The notes beneath the pieces are model-generated. The model searched no databases and was not told the origin of the DNA. It worked only from the letters and a program-made list of their open reading frames with translations. This document shows positions 27,139-37,900 of a stretch of 64,000 nucleotides of DNA, in pieces. The stretch covers positions 120,212 through 184,211 of the forward strand of contig CAZKTA010000005.1 of the NCBI GenBank assembly GCA_964555645.1. Direction: 5' to 3'. Each line of letters begins with the position of its first letter. The first letter of the stretch is position 1. The stretch is from DTLC01 sp964555645 (GTDB lineage: Bacteria > Verrucomicrobiota > Verrucomicrobiia > Limisphaerales > DTLC01). Made by a program: the position numbers and the translations under genes.

Positions 27139-27930
27139 ATGCAGTTTTCGTTAACATTTTTGGGGACCGGCACGTCGCAAGGTGTGCCCGTAATCGGGCA
27201 TGAATATCCGCCCGAGTTTTTAGCCAACCCGAAAAATCATCGGACACGCCCCTCGATTTACGTTGCCACTGAGACGGTCAAGCTCGTGGTTGACACAACG
27301 CCCGAATTCAGAATTCAGATTTTACGCGAAAACATTCGGTGGCTTGATGCGGTTATTTTTACGCATCCGCATGCTGACCATATCATGGGCTTGGACGATT
27401 GCAGGCGGTTTTGCGACCTGCGCGGCGGCACTGCTTTACCCGTGTACGCAAGTGCGGAAACAATGCAACATTTACGGCGCGTATTTGTGTACGCGTTCCA
27501 TAACGGGCCGTGGGAAAAAGGGTATTTCATCCCTGAGCCGCACGTTATTGATGGCCCATTTGTACTTGGGGATTTGGAAATTGTGCCGTACCCATTGCCG
27601 CATGGGCGTGTGACGACACTCGGGTTTTTGTTTGTTCAAAATGGCAAAAAACGGCTTGCGTACATGAGCGATTGCAAGGTTGTGCCAGCAGATGTAATCG
27701 AGCAGATACGCGGCGTGGAAGTTGTCGCGCTTGATGCGCTGCGGCGTGAACCGCACCCGACGCACATGTGTATGGACGAAGCGCTTGAAACGGCCAGACG
27801 CATTGGCGCACGACGCACATACTTCACGCATCTGACGCACGAGTACGACCACGACACGGTGCAAGCACAATTGCCGTCTGGGGTGTATCTTGCCTACGAC
27901 GGCCTGCGCGTAACATGCGATGCAACATAA
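27139..27930 (+). CDS. PhnP-like MBL-fold metal-dependent hydrolase
   Basis: 263-residue cytoplasmic metallo-beta-lactamase-fold phosphodiesterase. The N-terminal FLGTGTSQGVPVIG is typical of the PhnP/RNase Z-like branch. The metal motif is FTHPHADHIMGLDD, with further ligands in PLPHGRVTTLGF, YMSDCK and the C-terminal THLTHEYDHD. PhnP itself cleaves cyclic phosphate in phosphonate breakdown, but relatives are widespread outside phosphonate operons, and no phn genes lie nearby here, so the substrate is unassigned. The start at 27139 gives the family N-terminus (MQFSLTFLGTG). The following TIGR03790 gene begins 28 bases after the stop. Confidence 0.9.
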   Translation: MQFSLTFLGTGTSQGVPVIGHEYPPEFLANPKNHRTRPSIYVATETVKLVVDTTPEFRIQILRENIRWLDAVIFTHPHADHIMGLDDCRRFCDLRGGTALPVYASAETMQHLRRVFVYAFHNGPWEKGYFIPEPHVIDGPFVLGDLEIVPYPLPHGRVTTLGFLFVQNGKKRLAYMSDCKVVPADVIEQIRGVEVVALDALRREPHPTHMCMDEALETARRIGARRTYFTHLTHEYDHDTVQAQLPSGVYLAYDGLRVTCDAT

Positions 27931-27958
27931 TGCACCAGGCTCAAGCTTCGTAGTGAGG

Positions 27959-29635
27959 ATGCGCCTTGCGCTATTGCGCACAAGTTACGCCGGTGTTCTA
28001 TTGGGGGTGCTAGCGGCCTCTGGTCCATTCGCAAGAGCAGGTGGAGAAGAAGTTGTCATTGTTTACAACACGCGCGTGGCCGAGTCAAGGAAGGTTGCGG
28101 AACACTACGCAACGCTGCGTAACGTGCCGACAAATCAAATCATCGGGCTGGACATGACAAGCAGCGAGGTGGTGTCCCGGCGTATCTTCGCTGTGCAAAT
28201 CCAACTGCCATTGGCCAGGGCAATTGAGGAACGTAAACTTTGGCGGTTAACCGCAGAACTTGACTCGCAAACAACGAATGAAAGCCCGCGTGGTCGATGG
28301 CGAGTAGCCGAGTCAAAGGTCAGATATGTCGTGTTGTGCCACGGTGTACCGCTAAAAATTGCTTCCGATACAAACCTTGTCGAAGCCGGCTCTGACAACC
28401 TGCCCCAAGAGTTTCGCCGCAACGAGGCGGCCGTGGACAGTGAACTTGCGTGGCTACCGATGCTCGCGCAACGCATGCCTTTGTTCGGTCCGATACGCAA
28501 CCCTGTGTTTGGCGCAACAAACGCAGCCCAAATTCATCCAACCAATGGCGTTCTGATGGTGTGCAGGTTAGACGGCCCAAACGCCGAGATTGCAAAGGCT
28601 CTTGTTGACAAAGCAATCGAAGCCGAATCAAACGGGTTTTGGGGCCGAGCATACTTCGATTTGCGTAGTATAACGGGCGGATACGCCATCGGCGACGACT
28701 GGATACGCGCTGCTGCCGAAATATCACGTTTTGTGGGGTTTGAAACCGTAGTTGACACAAACCCGGCTACGTTCGCGCCGGGTTTTCCAATGAGCCATAT
28801 TGCGCTTTATGCGGGTTGGTATGAAGGTGGCTTATCTGGGCCGTTTGCGTTGCCGCAGGTAGAATTTATGCCTGGCGCATTTGCGTATCACCTGCGTTCG
28901 GATAGCGCGTACTCGATGAAACACACTGGCCTATGGGTACCGGGGTTGCTTGCTAAGGGCGCAACTGTCACTATGGGCACAGTCGAAGAGCCTTACCTGC
29001 AATGCACGCCAAATATTGCGCTGTTTTTCGCGCGGTGGCTGTTGCAGGAGTTTACCTTTGGCGAGGCCGCCTATGCGTGCCAGGAGTTGCTTTCATGGCA
29101 GACAACGGTTGTGGGTGACCCGCTCTACAGACCATTTGCGAAGACACCGCGACTGGTGCACCATGAACTTGAACAGCGCAAAAGTAAACTTGTCGAGTGG
29201 TCACACTTGCGCGTTGTGAACCTGACACTCGCACGCGGCTATCCGATGCAAGATGCCGTCAACTACCTCGAGCAAATTCCCGTTACAACCAACAGTGCAG
29301 TGCTGATGGAAAAGCTAGCCGACCTTTATGCTGCCCAGGGCAAACTGGATGCGGCTATTGACGCGTATCGGAAAGCGCTACGTTTGAACCCGAGCCCACA
29401 ACAACGCATCAGACTTGTGCTCGTGCTTGCCACGAAACTGGCCGAGCAAGGCCAAGACACCGAAACCTACCAGCTTTACAAGCAATTTTTGCGCGACTAC
29501 CCAGATTTTCCTGACCGGCTCAGCATTTACCAGAAGGTTGTCCCACTTGCACAAAAGCTGCAAAAACCCGATGCCAAAACACTGCAAGCAGAGCTTGAAA
29601 AACTCATGCAGAATGCTTCACCGCCAGCCCGCTGA
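27959..29635 (+). CDS. TIGR03790-family exported protein with C-terminal TPRs
   Basis: 558-residue exported protein. The N-terminus MRLALLRTSYAGVLLGVLAA is a signal peptide, cleaved after about FARAGG. The body (about 30-400) matches the TIGR03790 family by EEVVIVYNTRVAESRKVAEHYA, RNVPTNQIIGLD, VRYVVLCHGVPLKI and the later FWGRAYFDLRSI and GATVTMGTVEEPYL; this family is known mainly from Planctomycetes, Verrucomicrobia and related bacteria and has no assigned activity. Residues about 440-540 look like two or more TPR units (AQGKLDAAIDAYRKALRLNPSP). The ATG at 27959 is preceded by GTGAGG, and the earlier ATG at 27920 lies inside the previous gene. Function unknown; extracytoplasmic assembly or proteolysis are only guesses. 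Confidence 0.85.
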   Translation: MRLALLRTSYAGVLLGVLAASGPFARAGGEEVVIVYNTRVAESRKVAEHYATLRNVPTNQIIGLDMTSSEVVSRRIFAVQIQLPLARAIEERKLWRLTAELDSQTTNESPRGRWRVAESKVRYVVLCHGVPLKIASDTNLVEAGSDNLPQEFRRNEAAVDSELAWLPMLAQRMPLFGPIRNPVFGATNAAQIHPTNGVLMVCRLDGPNAEIAKALVDKAIEAESNGFWGRAYFDLRSITGGYAIGDDWIRAAAEISRFVGFETVVDTNPATFAPGFPMSHIALYAGWYEGGLSGPFALPQVEFMPGAFAYHLRSDSAYSMKHTGLWVPGLLAKGATVTMGTVEEPYLQCTPNIALFFARWLLQEFTFGEAAYACQELLSWQTTVVGDPLYRPFAKTPRLVHHELEQRKSKLVEWSHLRVVNLTLARGYPMQDAVNYLEQIPVTTNSAVLMEKLADLYAAQGKLDAAIDAYRKALRLNPSPQQRIRLVLVLATKLAEQGQDTETYQLYKQFLRDYPDFPDRLSIYQKVVPLAQKLQKPDAKTLQAELEKLMQNASPPAR

Positions 29636-29819
29636 CGGTTCGATGCGGTGTTAGGTTCTATACTTTGCACGATTTATGGTGCATCCAGGCTGCATGCGAG
29701 CTGGCCGATTTGGTACGTACCCGTGGCAATTACCAGGAGGCGCTATTGAAATTGTGGCCCACACAAACCGCAATTTTTATTATCGTCGGCAAATCCCACT
29801 GGTGTTGTTGGATTGGTTG

Positions 29820-30872
29820 TTATTGTTGGGTTGGATCCCAACTGTCGTTGTTACCTAAAATTTTATGCAACGTGAATGCAGCAGCCTCAGATGCATTTAA
29901 TTGACGGACCCATTTGACGCGTGCTTCTGGCTTGGCCCCGGGGCCGGTAGAGTTGTACTCGGCATAGCGCACGGTTTTTTCGGCTTCCGGCTTATTCCAA
30001 TTATGCCAGCCTTCGGGTCTGACGACATCCGACATCTCAGTGTTTAGAAACGTAACCGCCGCATGCGCGCGCCAGGGCCGGCCTAGATAGGTTTTTACAC
30101 CGGGTTCACCGGTGATTTTGCAGTTGGCGAAGACAAAGCCGAAAGGCTGGCCCTGCGGTGTAGAGGCTGCTGTAATGTAGCCGTTGCTGCGGCAATGAAT
30201 ATGGCACCTGTCGAAAAATGTAGTCGCGCCGCCAAAGACGAAATCAACATGGCCCGCAATGTAGCAGTTGGTGAAATAATGCCTACCGCGATTCAATAGC
30301 AACGTGTCCTGCCACCCAATAAACCGGCAGTTGCGGAACACGACGCGGTCTGCATCAACGCGCACAGCAAGTGCCTGGCCGACCGGCCCCGCTGCATTCT
30401 CGAACGTGATGTTTTCGGCGACAAAATTGTCTCCGTCAATTACGACTGTAGGTGTGCGAAACGTGCCGATGGGTTTGCCGTCAGGCCCAAGCATGTTTGC
30501 GTGCAGGTCGTAAGTAATCACAGTTTTTTCTGCATCCGCGCCTACTAGGCGCACGCAGCCGCGCTCGCGCTGGACGTAAACCAGTTCCCGGTACGTCCCT
30601 GGCTTCACGAAGATAACCCAAGGCCGCGCGTGTGTGGCTGTTTGTGGCGCAGCCATGATCGCTTCATGTACAGACTTGAACTGACCACTACCGTCCGTGG
30701 CTACAACAGCGTCGTATTTAGCCTGTGGCGCTGGTTGTTCATCAGCTCGTAAGACTGGTCCGCAGAGAATGCACACCAAAACGAATGTCCAGCGCACGGC
30801 GTTGTAAGTCACACTGACTCGATGTTCGGACACTTCAGAACAGCTTTTCATTTGTTCGCGTTGCAATTTCAT
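29820..30872 (-). CDS. Pectin methylesterase (CE8)
   Basis: Secreted right-handed beta-helix esterase of 350 residues that removes methyl groups from homogalacturonan, making it a substrate for the pectate lyases upstream. Signal segment about 27-43 (RWTFVLVCILCGPVLRADE). Active-site residues: Q166 in GQAL, Q188 and D189 in GWQDTLL, D210 in GHVDFVFGGAT and R265 in YLGRPWR, all matching plant and bacterial pectinesterases. The ATG at 30872 overlaps the TGA of the DUF4450 gene as ATGA, which fixes the start and shows translational coupling. It is the last gene of the pectin locus. GTTGGG/CCCAAC hairpin-like bases at 29826-29843 overlap its 3' end but lack a T-run on this strand. Confidence 0.95.
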   Translation of the reverse strand: MKLQREQMKSCSEVSEHRVSVTYNAVRWTFVLVCILCGPVLRADEQPAPQAKYDAVVATDGSGQFKSVHEAIMAAPQTATHARPWVIFVKPGTYRELVYVQRERGCVRLVGADAEKTVITYDLHANMLGPDGKPIGTFRTPTVVIDGDNFVAENITFENAAGPVGQALAVRVDADRVVFRNCRFIGWQDTLLLNRGRHYFTNCYIAGHVDFVFGGATTFFDRCHIHCRSNGYITAASTPQGQPFGFVFANCKITGEPGVKTYLGRPWRAHAAVTFLNTEMSDVVRPEGWHNWNKPEAEKTVRYAEYNSTGPGAKPEARVKWVRQLNASEAAAFTLHKILGNNDSWDPTQQ

Positions 30873-33800
30873 TGGCGCTGTAGTGTGACGGCCATCACAC
30901 CAATTACAACTTCATTTGCAAGCGCGCGTACTGTGAGTGCATGCAAGTCTTTGTTTGGCTCAAGTGGTAAGTCGAGCACTGTGGCTGCGCCGCCATCTAC
31001 TTTGCCGCCTTTGCCCATGAACGTGTGCGGTTCGAGGATCCGCACTTTGCCAGTCTTAAGGTCTATTCGCGGCGGGATCGGTTCAGGCCGCCGAAATGCG
31101 TAGTCGTCAATGAAATAGTCCTGGTCGATCGGCCACCACGTTGTCGGGTTGTGCAACGGCAGGCGGGCGGTCGAACCATCGGCGTAGGTCACGATCACTT
31201 CGCCGTTATCGAACCGGCTTTGCATGGGGTTTGTCGAGCCAGCCATAAGCAGGAACGCACGCCGGGCGCGTCCGGCCAAGGGCAACGTCACTTTATCAGG
31301 GTAATTGTCCCACTGTGACACGAAAATTATGTTTTTCGCGCCTGAGTTTGTTGGGGTAACGAATGGCACACCGTTTGGCATGAAAATTTTCCCGCCGTTT
31401 GTCGCTGCTGCTGCGCGCAGGCCCGAATCATCTACATTAAACTGCAGATTGCACGTTGCCCAGCCGCCGATCCCTTGCTTTGGCATTGCAAGCGAGCAGA
31501 ACGGCGAGCGCGGCGACACGTACTCGTTGCGGAAAATCTGTGTAACCGCGTCGTTAAAATATGTGGTCAGATCAACAGTTTCGAATCTCGTCGAGTGGGG
31601 TAGGGGAACGCGCCAGTCAATTGGCATCGGCTCGTTCACAACTTGAACTGGTTGAACTTCAAACAGCACGGGTGTCCACCACGTTAATTGTCCTATGTTG
31701 ACTTTTGCGAAAATGGTGTAGTGCCCCGGCTGACCTACGGCTTTGGCACTGAACCCAGTCGAGGCGAGCTTGACATCGGCAATGGCCCCTTGTGGATCTG
31801 CAATTTCGAGCAGACGACCATTCGTCAGTTTGAACCGAAGTTTTTCAGTCAGTTTCATGGGTTGTAAGGTGATTGAACCAGTAGCAGCAGATTTGCCACG
31901 CCATTCGATAATGATCTTGTGCGTGGTCCGTGCCGGTGCCGTTATTTCAATTCTGGGAAGGCCAACTGCGTTTTCAACCGTGCGCCAGTGAGCAGGTTTG
32001 TCGTTAATCGTCGTCATTTTCACTCCGGTGCGCATTGCTGGCGCCCACAGCCGCAGATTCATAGGTTTTGGGAACCGTTGAATTACGGCATAGGTCTCGG
32101 TTAAGCCGTCGCGGTTATACTCCAGCTCGAAGTCGGGGTGCCGGATTCGGGCACGGTTCCACTGTGCAGGAAAACCCGGGCAGACAAAAAGTTCACCTGC
32201 AAGTGCGTCTGGCCGAATGCCGAATAGCCCCTCAACAAGTGCACGCGCGCATACGCCCACTGCATCTGCAAAATCGCGCTGGGCCTCGCGCCTGGCCACG
32301 TCCAATGGGGTTGTCATGCCCAGGTTGCCCGGGCATAATCCCATGTACATACTGTCGAGGATCGCCCCTTTGAAAAGCCGGAAGGCTGTGTCGGGTCTGT
32401 TCGCCTGCCAATACGCAAGCGCTGTATGCAACGCTTCAGCCATAACCACATTGTTGACCGACCAAGTGTAAGGCATCCAGGTTGTGGTCGAGATCGTGAA
32501 CAGGCCCTCAGGTGGCACGTTTGGCCCATGGATGGGGATGCGCGGAATTTGAGTGTCAATGTAGCGCGTCAGTTGCCATGCCTCGATCGGCGTAGCCGCT
32601 TCAGAATCTATTGTGTGATACACTGTCCAGATCCCACAACTCGGATGCACAAGTCGCAAACCAAGCCAATCTTTGAACTCAGCGAACCAGCCGTGTTGCT
32701 TAAGCCAGAGCAGCTCCCGCATTGCATTGCAGATAAGCTCCGCTTCGCGTTCGAACTGTGTGGGGTCTTTGCCGAGCGCACGGGCGAGGCGCGCAGCCAT
32801 TTTGTTGTGCCAAAAGTTGTATGCTGAAGTATAGGCTACACCGCCCCCATGGTATTGGATATCATCGCTGGCCCAGATCGCCGCATACGCTTCGTAAAGC
32901 GGCAGTGTACCATTGCCAAACGGTCGGCGGAACAGCCGCCGTTCCCAAGCGAAGTGTCGTTCGAGCACTGGCCAGACCCAACGCGCGAACTCGAGGTCGC
33001 CTGTCCAAAGCAAATGCCGAAGCAGCGCGTCAACGTACACAAGGTTCATGTCGTAATGTCGTGTGGACAATGCGCCGTTGCTATGCAGGGCAGTGTGACT
33101 GCGCGCAAGATTCGACTCAGCATCTGGGGGCGGCATTTTTTCCGGGACGGGATTTGTCACTTGCTGGCCCGCCCAATATGCGAAATGCCGCCGCGCACGA
33201 TCGTGCCAGCCGAGCGCATCTCCAGCGTACGGGCCGCGCCAGCCGAGCAGTTTGCTCCGCCAAGCGACCGCGCCATGCATGAACACACCTTGCTGTTCGT
33301 CCCAAATTGCATCTGCAGCAACGCAAAGCGCTGCAAATGCAGCATTTAGAAACGGATCCGGTGTTTCGGCCACGACCCTGTTCGCGATTTCACGCCGATA
33401 ATTTTCAGCTTTTTCCAACACAACCGGTAAGTCCTTTGACGTGTACGCTTGAGTCAACTGGGGCACTTCGGTTGCACTTGACTCGGGGGCAATTTGCCAC
33501 ACAGCAACGTACACGGGTTTACCCTCGCTCAGATGTGTAACGCCAACAGCGATCGGTAATTCCAAGGCCGGCGCCGCCGGTTCACTTGCATTGAAACGAC
33601 TCCCGCTGGTGGTTGTTGACAAATCGTGTGTAACAGTTTGAACGGTTTGCGTACCTACGCCTGAAGCCGTTGAGGCAGATGCAGAGGTGTTGGTATCTGT
33701 AGGCACCTGGCTAAAGCCAGGTGTTAACAAAATTCTCGGATAGGTAGACTCGAGAAGTTCATTAAGATTCGTCCAACAGTTAGCATCAGCGACAATGAAC

Positions 33801-34585
33801 GTTGCAGGTGCTGAGGCTAGCGCAGTGAGTGTTGCTACCTTGCTCAGCAAAACAAACCCGTTCGTCTGGATGATAAAGTGGTTATTGCGACACTGCTCAG
33901 GTCTGAGCTGGAAAAACCTGCTAACAGGTTCGCGTTCGCAACCGATGTCGCCGCCGCGCCGACCGCGCATACCGTTCGCACCACCAAAAGCACAAATCAA
34001 TTTGAGCCGACCGTCTTTGCCATGGCTACGCCTGTAGTTGTCTGAAGCTGGCGCAGTTGTCTGGCTTAAAACCTCGACCCGTGCTATAAGCCCTTTGGCC
34101 TCGTTCATTGGCAACACCGTCATGAGCAGCTTGTCATTGCCGAGCAATGGGTCGCCAAGCTGGTAAATCAGCGCACCAGGCCGATACCGTGTGACGACGG
34201 TGGCTACCTCATGCAGCCATTTGGCACCTGAGGCCGTTTTAATTCCGAACCGCAAATTTCCGCCCCGACCTGGCAGATAAAGTGAGAACTCCGGCCTGTC
34301 GCCGCCGTCAATTCGAAATGCGCTGTTCATGCAGTATAACGGTCTATTGAAAAATTCACCGCCGTTCGTGATGACGAAGTCGGTTCCCTGTGGCCAATAC
34401 CGCAGTGGCCGTGCAGTTTGCCCCTGTAAGTTCGGCTGCATTACAACATTCCACTCAGGTGGACTTTGGGCATGCAGACAAACTGCAATCACAAGCACAA
34501 GGCCGACCTGTAGAGTGCGCACTGCACATGAATTGAGTCCAATACTACAGATTAGAGTTCGCAGGCTCTTTCTTGAAACACCCAT
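30869..34585 (-). CDS. Large DUF4450-family exported enzyme
   Basis: Exported protein of 1238 residues. After a signal segment (VRTLQVGLVLVIAVCLHAQ) the N-terminal region carries RPLRYWPQGTDFVITNGGEFFNRPLY and FRIDGGDRPEFSLYLPGRGGNLRFG, the signature of DUF4450 proteins from pectin-using Bacteroidetes. The central part (about 430-830) has the helix pattern of an (alpha/alpha)6 glycoside-hydrolase barrel, with YHGGGVAYTSAYNFW, TTTWMPYTWSVNNVV and an Asp/Glu-rich groove. The last 350 residues are beta-rich. By context it should cut a rhamnogalacturonan or side-chain linkage; activity cannot be named from sequence alone. A Ser/Thr-rich patch (about 300-330, TNTSASASTASGVGTQT) is probably a linker. 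ATG 34585 gives the best signal peptide; the frame is open to 34654. The stop overlaps the pectinesterase start. Confidence 0.78.
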   Translation of the reverse strand: MGVSRKSLRTLICSIGLNSCAVRTLQVGLVLVIAVCLHAQSPPEWNVVMQPNLQGQTARPLRYWPQGTDFVITNGGEFFNRPLYCMNSAFRIDGGDRPEFSLYLPGRGGNLRFGIKTASGAKWLHEVATVVTRYRPGALIYQLGDPLLGNDKLLMTVLPMNEAKGLIARVEVLSQTTAPASDNYRRSHGKDGRLKLICAFGGANGMRGRRGGDIGCEREPVSRFFQLRPEQCRNNHFIIQTNGFVLLSKVATLTALASAPATFIVADANCWTNLNELLESTYPRILLTPGFSQVPTDTNTSASASTASGVGTQTVQTVTHDLSTTTSGSRFNASEPAAPALELPIAVGVTHLSEGKPVYVAVWQIAPESSATEVPQLTQAYTSKDLPVVLEKAENYRREIANRVVAETPDPFLNAAFAALCVAADAIWDEQQGVFMHGAVAWRSKLLGWRGPYAGDALGWHDRARRHFAYWAGQQVTNPVPEKMPPPDAESNLARSHTALHSNGALSTRHYDMNLVYVDALLRHLLWTGDLEFARWVWPVLERHFAWERRLFRRPFGNGTLPLYEAYAAIWASDDIQYHGGGVAYTSAYNFWHNKMAARLARALGKDPTQFEREAELICNAMRELLWLKQHGWFAEFKDWLGLRLVHPSCGIWTVYHTIDSEAATPIEAWQLTRYIDTQIPRIPIHGPNVPPEGLFTISTTTWMPYTWSVNNVVMAEALHTALAYWQANRPDTAFRLFKGAILDSMYMGLCPGNLGMTTPLDVARREAQRDFADAVGVCARALVEGLFGIRPDALAGELFVCPGFPAQWNRARIRHPDFELEYNRDGLTETYAVIQRFPKPMNLRLWAPAMRTGVKMTTINDKPAHWRTVENAVGLPRIEITAPARTTHKIIIEWRGKSAATGSITLQPMKLTEKLRFKLTNGRLLEIADPQGAIADVKLASTGFSAKAVGQPGHYTIFAKVNIGQLTWWTPVLFEVQPVQVVNEPMPIDWRVPLPHSTRFETVDLTTYFNDAVTQIFRNEYVSPRSPFCSLAMPKQGIGGWATCNLQFNVDDSGLRAAAATNGGKIFMPNGVPFVTPTNSGAKNIIFVSQWDNYPDKVTLPLAGRARRAFLLMAGSTNPMQSRFDNGEVIVTYADGSTARLPLHNPTTWWPIDQDYFIDDYAFRRPEPIPPRIDLKTGKVRILEPHTFMGKGGKVDGGAATVLDLPLEPNKDLHALTVRALANEVVIGVMAVTLQRQ

Positions 34586-34945
34586 CTCACAAAAACGTTT
34601 CTTGCCGGGCGAGGGTAACAAAAGCCTTGCCAGTGCAGCAAGTTGCTGAGGCAAAGCAAATCTCGCTGTGCATAAACAGCCGGTTTGTTCTTAGCGTACT
34701 CGAAGCTGTAATCATGTTAATTGTGTGTCAACAGCATGCTTTAAACCGGCACTAGCACAAACAGGCGTGCTTAGGTCCGCCGCGGTTCCGCATATTGTGT
34801 GTACTTAATGGTGAGTGCGAATGCTAACAGCAATTCACCAGCCAGGCCTACATAACGGGCTTTTAGCCTGCAAGATGCCGGCTGCGCCGATGGTTCGATG
34901 GTTAAAGGTTAAAGACAAAGCCGGTGGTTTCTCATTCTTTGCTGT
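34586..34945. other. Gap inside the pectin locus
   Basis: 360 bases between the DUF4450 and GH2-like genes, the largest gap in the locus. A perfect TTGACA reads on the minus strand at 34731-34726 with a poor TACAGC box 15 bases further, about 115 bases before the DUF4450 start. It is a possible internal promoter. No open frame or RNA gene was recognised. Confidence 0.35.
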
Positions 34946-37900
34946 TCAATTCTGTGGGGTTGTGCCGGACGGTTGAGCTTCGTCAATGTCGGGGGTTCCG
35001 GAGCGGATACGTTTGTATTCAAGCTTATCCGTGCCTGTGTCGGTCAATTTAGGTCCTGCATACATTACGGCCAGCTCAGCCAGAGCGGTTGATTTGTCTT
35101 CGCCAAAGCCGGAAAGTCTCGTGAGCTTCAGATACTGCGCAGTGACCGTTTGCTGGAACCTCACAGATTGAGGGAGCCACGTCGAGCCAAGCTCACCGCA
35201 TGCGATCTTGTGCCAGAGTTGGCCGTCGTTACTGACTTCGATTTTGTATGCACGGATGTCGCCGGCGTGATTACGATCGTTTTGGCGGCTCATGAGCACT
35301 ACCCCATTTATTGCGACTGGCTGCGTGAAACTTATTGTCAGCCAAGGCACAGGGTCTGTCGTTGTCCAAAATGTGTTCGGGTCACCGTCAATGGTTGCGT
35401 TTGGATTTGTGCCGGGACCGCTTGCTCTTGCACCGAGTTTACGCATGACAAGCGTGTCAAATAGCAAGCTGCGAATTTGTTCTGGCCGCAATTGCACAGC
35501 GGGCGCGAATTTTGCGCTTGCCATGTAATCGAGCAATGACCGGCGTAATTGCCGCGCCACAGGGCGCGCTTGAAGGTCGTTTACGATATCAAACGAGCAG
35601 ACGAGTAGTTTGCCACGTCCGACTTTGGCTTCGAAGATTGGCGCGAGTCGCCAGTTCCGGTTCCAATCATCTATTGCCGCAACGATAGGCTCGAGATTGC
35701 GGGGCAGTTGACCAATGTTGATCGCACGTGCATTGCGGCTAAGTTCGGTCCAGTGCCAGTCGCAATGGTCTGCAGTTGGGAACTTGGCTAGGGCAGGGTG
35801 GTTGGTGTCGCACCACAAACCGAGCATGCGGCTCCATTGCGGGTTCATGAGGCGGTTCCAGAAAATTGGGACCTCGGCCAATGGTGGGCTACACCAGTCG
35901 AGCTCAGCCGGGCGCGGCACGAAAAGCACTTTACTGCCAGCAGCAAGTTTCGCCTCAGCTTCGTCCCAGGAGCATGTCACAAACACATCCGGGGGTTCGG
36001 ACTCGTCCACGCGAGCTGGGTAAAGCCAAAAATTCCAGTCATTTTCGGCGACGAGCTGTGCCGATGCCACCGCGGAACCAGACTCGCAGGCTTGTCCCCC
36101 TTCTGTGCTGGAATTATTCGCGTTGCCGAGCCCTACACTTGCGGTGTTCATGCTCTTCCTGACCGGTGCCAATTCATTTTTTATAGTTGGCTCTGTGTGG
36201 CTGCCATACCCTGCACGCGCGCCGCCTGCGTTCAACACGCGAACAATGAGTTTGTACATGCTGGCTGCTCGTAGCGTGCCTAAATCAAGCTCGATTTTTC
36301 CGATTGCTGTGTTTCTGCCGATACTGATCGTGCGCGGCTGGAATTCGCCTTGGGCAACAGTTTTACCGCGCGTGTCTGTCACTTGCCAAGAGACAATTGA
36401 ATTTGTGAGCGGTGCCGTGTCGTAATGTGCAACTTCAACATCGGCTTCGAGTTTTTCAGCGGTTGTAAACACGCGTTTTGTGAGACGCACCAGTGGAACG
36501 GTCACATTGCAGAACCGCCGCCATTCATGTGCTGTGACATAACTCTTTTCTTCCCAGAACGGATCGAGCACACCTACTAGGGCGGTGCCTTGGCCGATGT
36601 AATCGTGCAAATCCAGCAGTTGGAACCCCGCAAGACCAGGCGTGAGGAGGTTCGCTTCGATTTCTTCCTTGTAGCATGCGAGTTGGAATCTACCGGATGC
36701 ACGTGCGAATTGTTTGTTTATGGAGAGCAGGCCGCTAGCTGCTGCTGAATCGCGGAAAATCTCGTAGTTCCCCGGCCGGAGATGACCAGTGAACTTTTTG
36801 ATCACGTCGAAATCTGGGTACGCGCACCACTGGCCAAGCTCGTGTACAATCACCGGTACGGTCACATTGTGCAGCGCGTTGCTATAGCCGCGTCCGAACC
36901 AGCCGGGTTCACCGCGCACGCGCCGCTGGCCAAACCGCTGCGTGACGCAAAAATCCACTTTGTCGAGTGGCCCAGGCGCGTCTGGGTCGGTGAATCCGGT
37001 GCCGGTGGTGTAGAGCCTGCGTGGGTCGGATGCGCGAAAGTACGCTGCCCATTTGGGCAGCACATCACGCCATCTACCTTTCGGCTCGTTACTGGGCGAG
37101 AACAACACAAACGACGGATGATTTCCGTAGTACTTGATGATGCGCGCGGTTTCAAAGTAGAGCATTTCCTCCATTGGCGTGCCCGGGTTAAATGTGTTCC
37201 ACATGCCTGGCTCGATTTGCAGATAAATGCCGAGTTCATCTGCTGCGGCAAATGCAGCTTCAGGTGGGCAGAAAGAATGAAACCTGACGTGGTTCAGGCC
37301 CCATTTTTTGCACGTGGCAAACAGTTTGCGCCAATACTCGACGTCGCAAGCTGGATAACCTGTGAGCGGGAAATCACCGCCGTGGTGCGTCCCGCGCAAG
37401 TGTGTTGGACGACCGTTGATAACCAAATCTTGGCCCACGGCTTTGAGCTCGCGCAAGCCAATTGGAAGATTCACAGTTTGAGTGCCAGTTTCAGCGGCAA
37501 ACACAAGCTGCAGCGAATGAAGCGCAGGAGTGAACTCATCCCAAAGCTCGTTTTTGTCTTTCGGCAACGTAACCTCAATTTCAGTTGTGCCCCCATCGGC
37601 GCCCCATTCCACAGGCGCCTTAATTAGTCGCTCAGGCGATCTTGTCCGAACCGTTAAACGTCGTGACGCTGGACGATTGTACAACACTTCAAGGACGCCT
37701 TTGCCAGGTGCACCTGTTACGTTGCCGAGCTGGACTTTTAACAGAACTGATCTTGTCTGGACGTTGGCAACTGCGTGCACGTTTTCGATCCAGACCGCTG
37801 GCGTCGCACGAAGTTCAATTTTACCAACGATCCCGTTCCAGCTTTGGCCGAGTGAGTCAGACACACTGTGTGCATCTGGTCTGTATGGCAGTTGCATTCG

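Noticed and set aside
29636..29819. Possible attachment-site repeat of the tRNA-Pro end at the far edge of the pectin locus
   Set aside because: No stretch matching the tRNA 3' end was found by eye.
29826..29843. GTTGGG/CCCAAC hairpin at the end of the pectinesterase
   Set aside because: Lies inside the coding end and has no T-run on the coding strand.
36782..37627. Long plus-strand open frame opposite the GH2-like gene
   Set aside because: Shadow of the GH2-like coding sequence; no independent motif.
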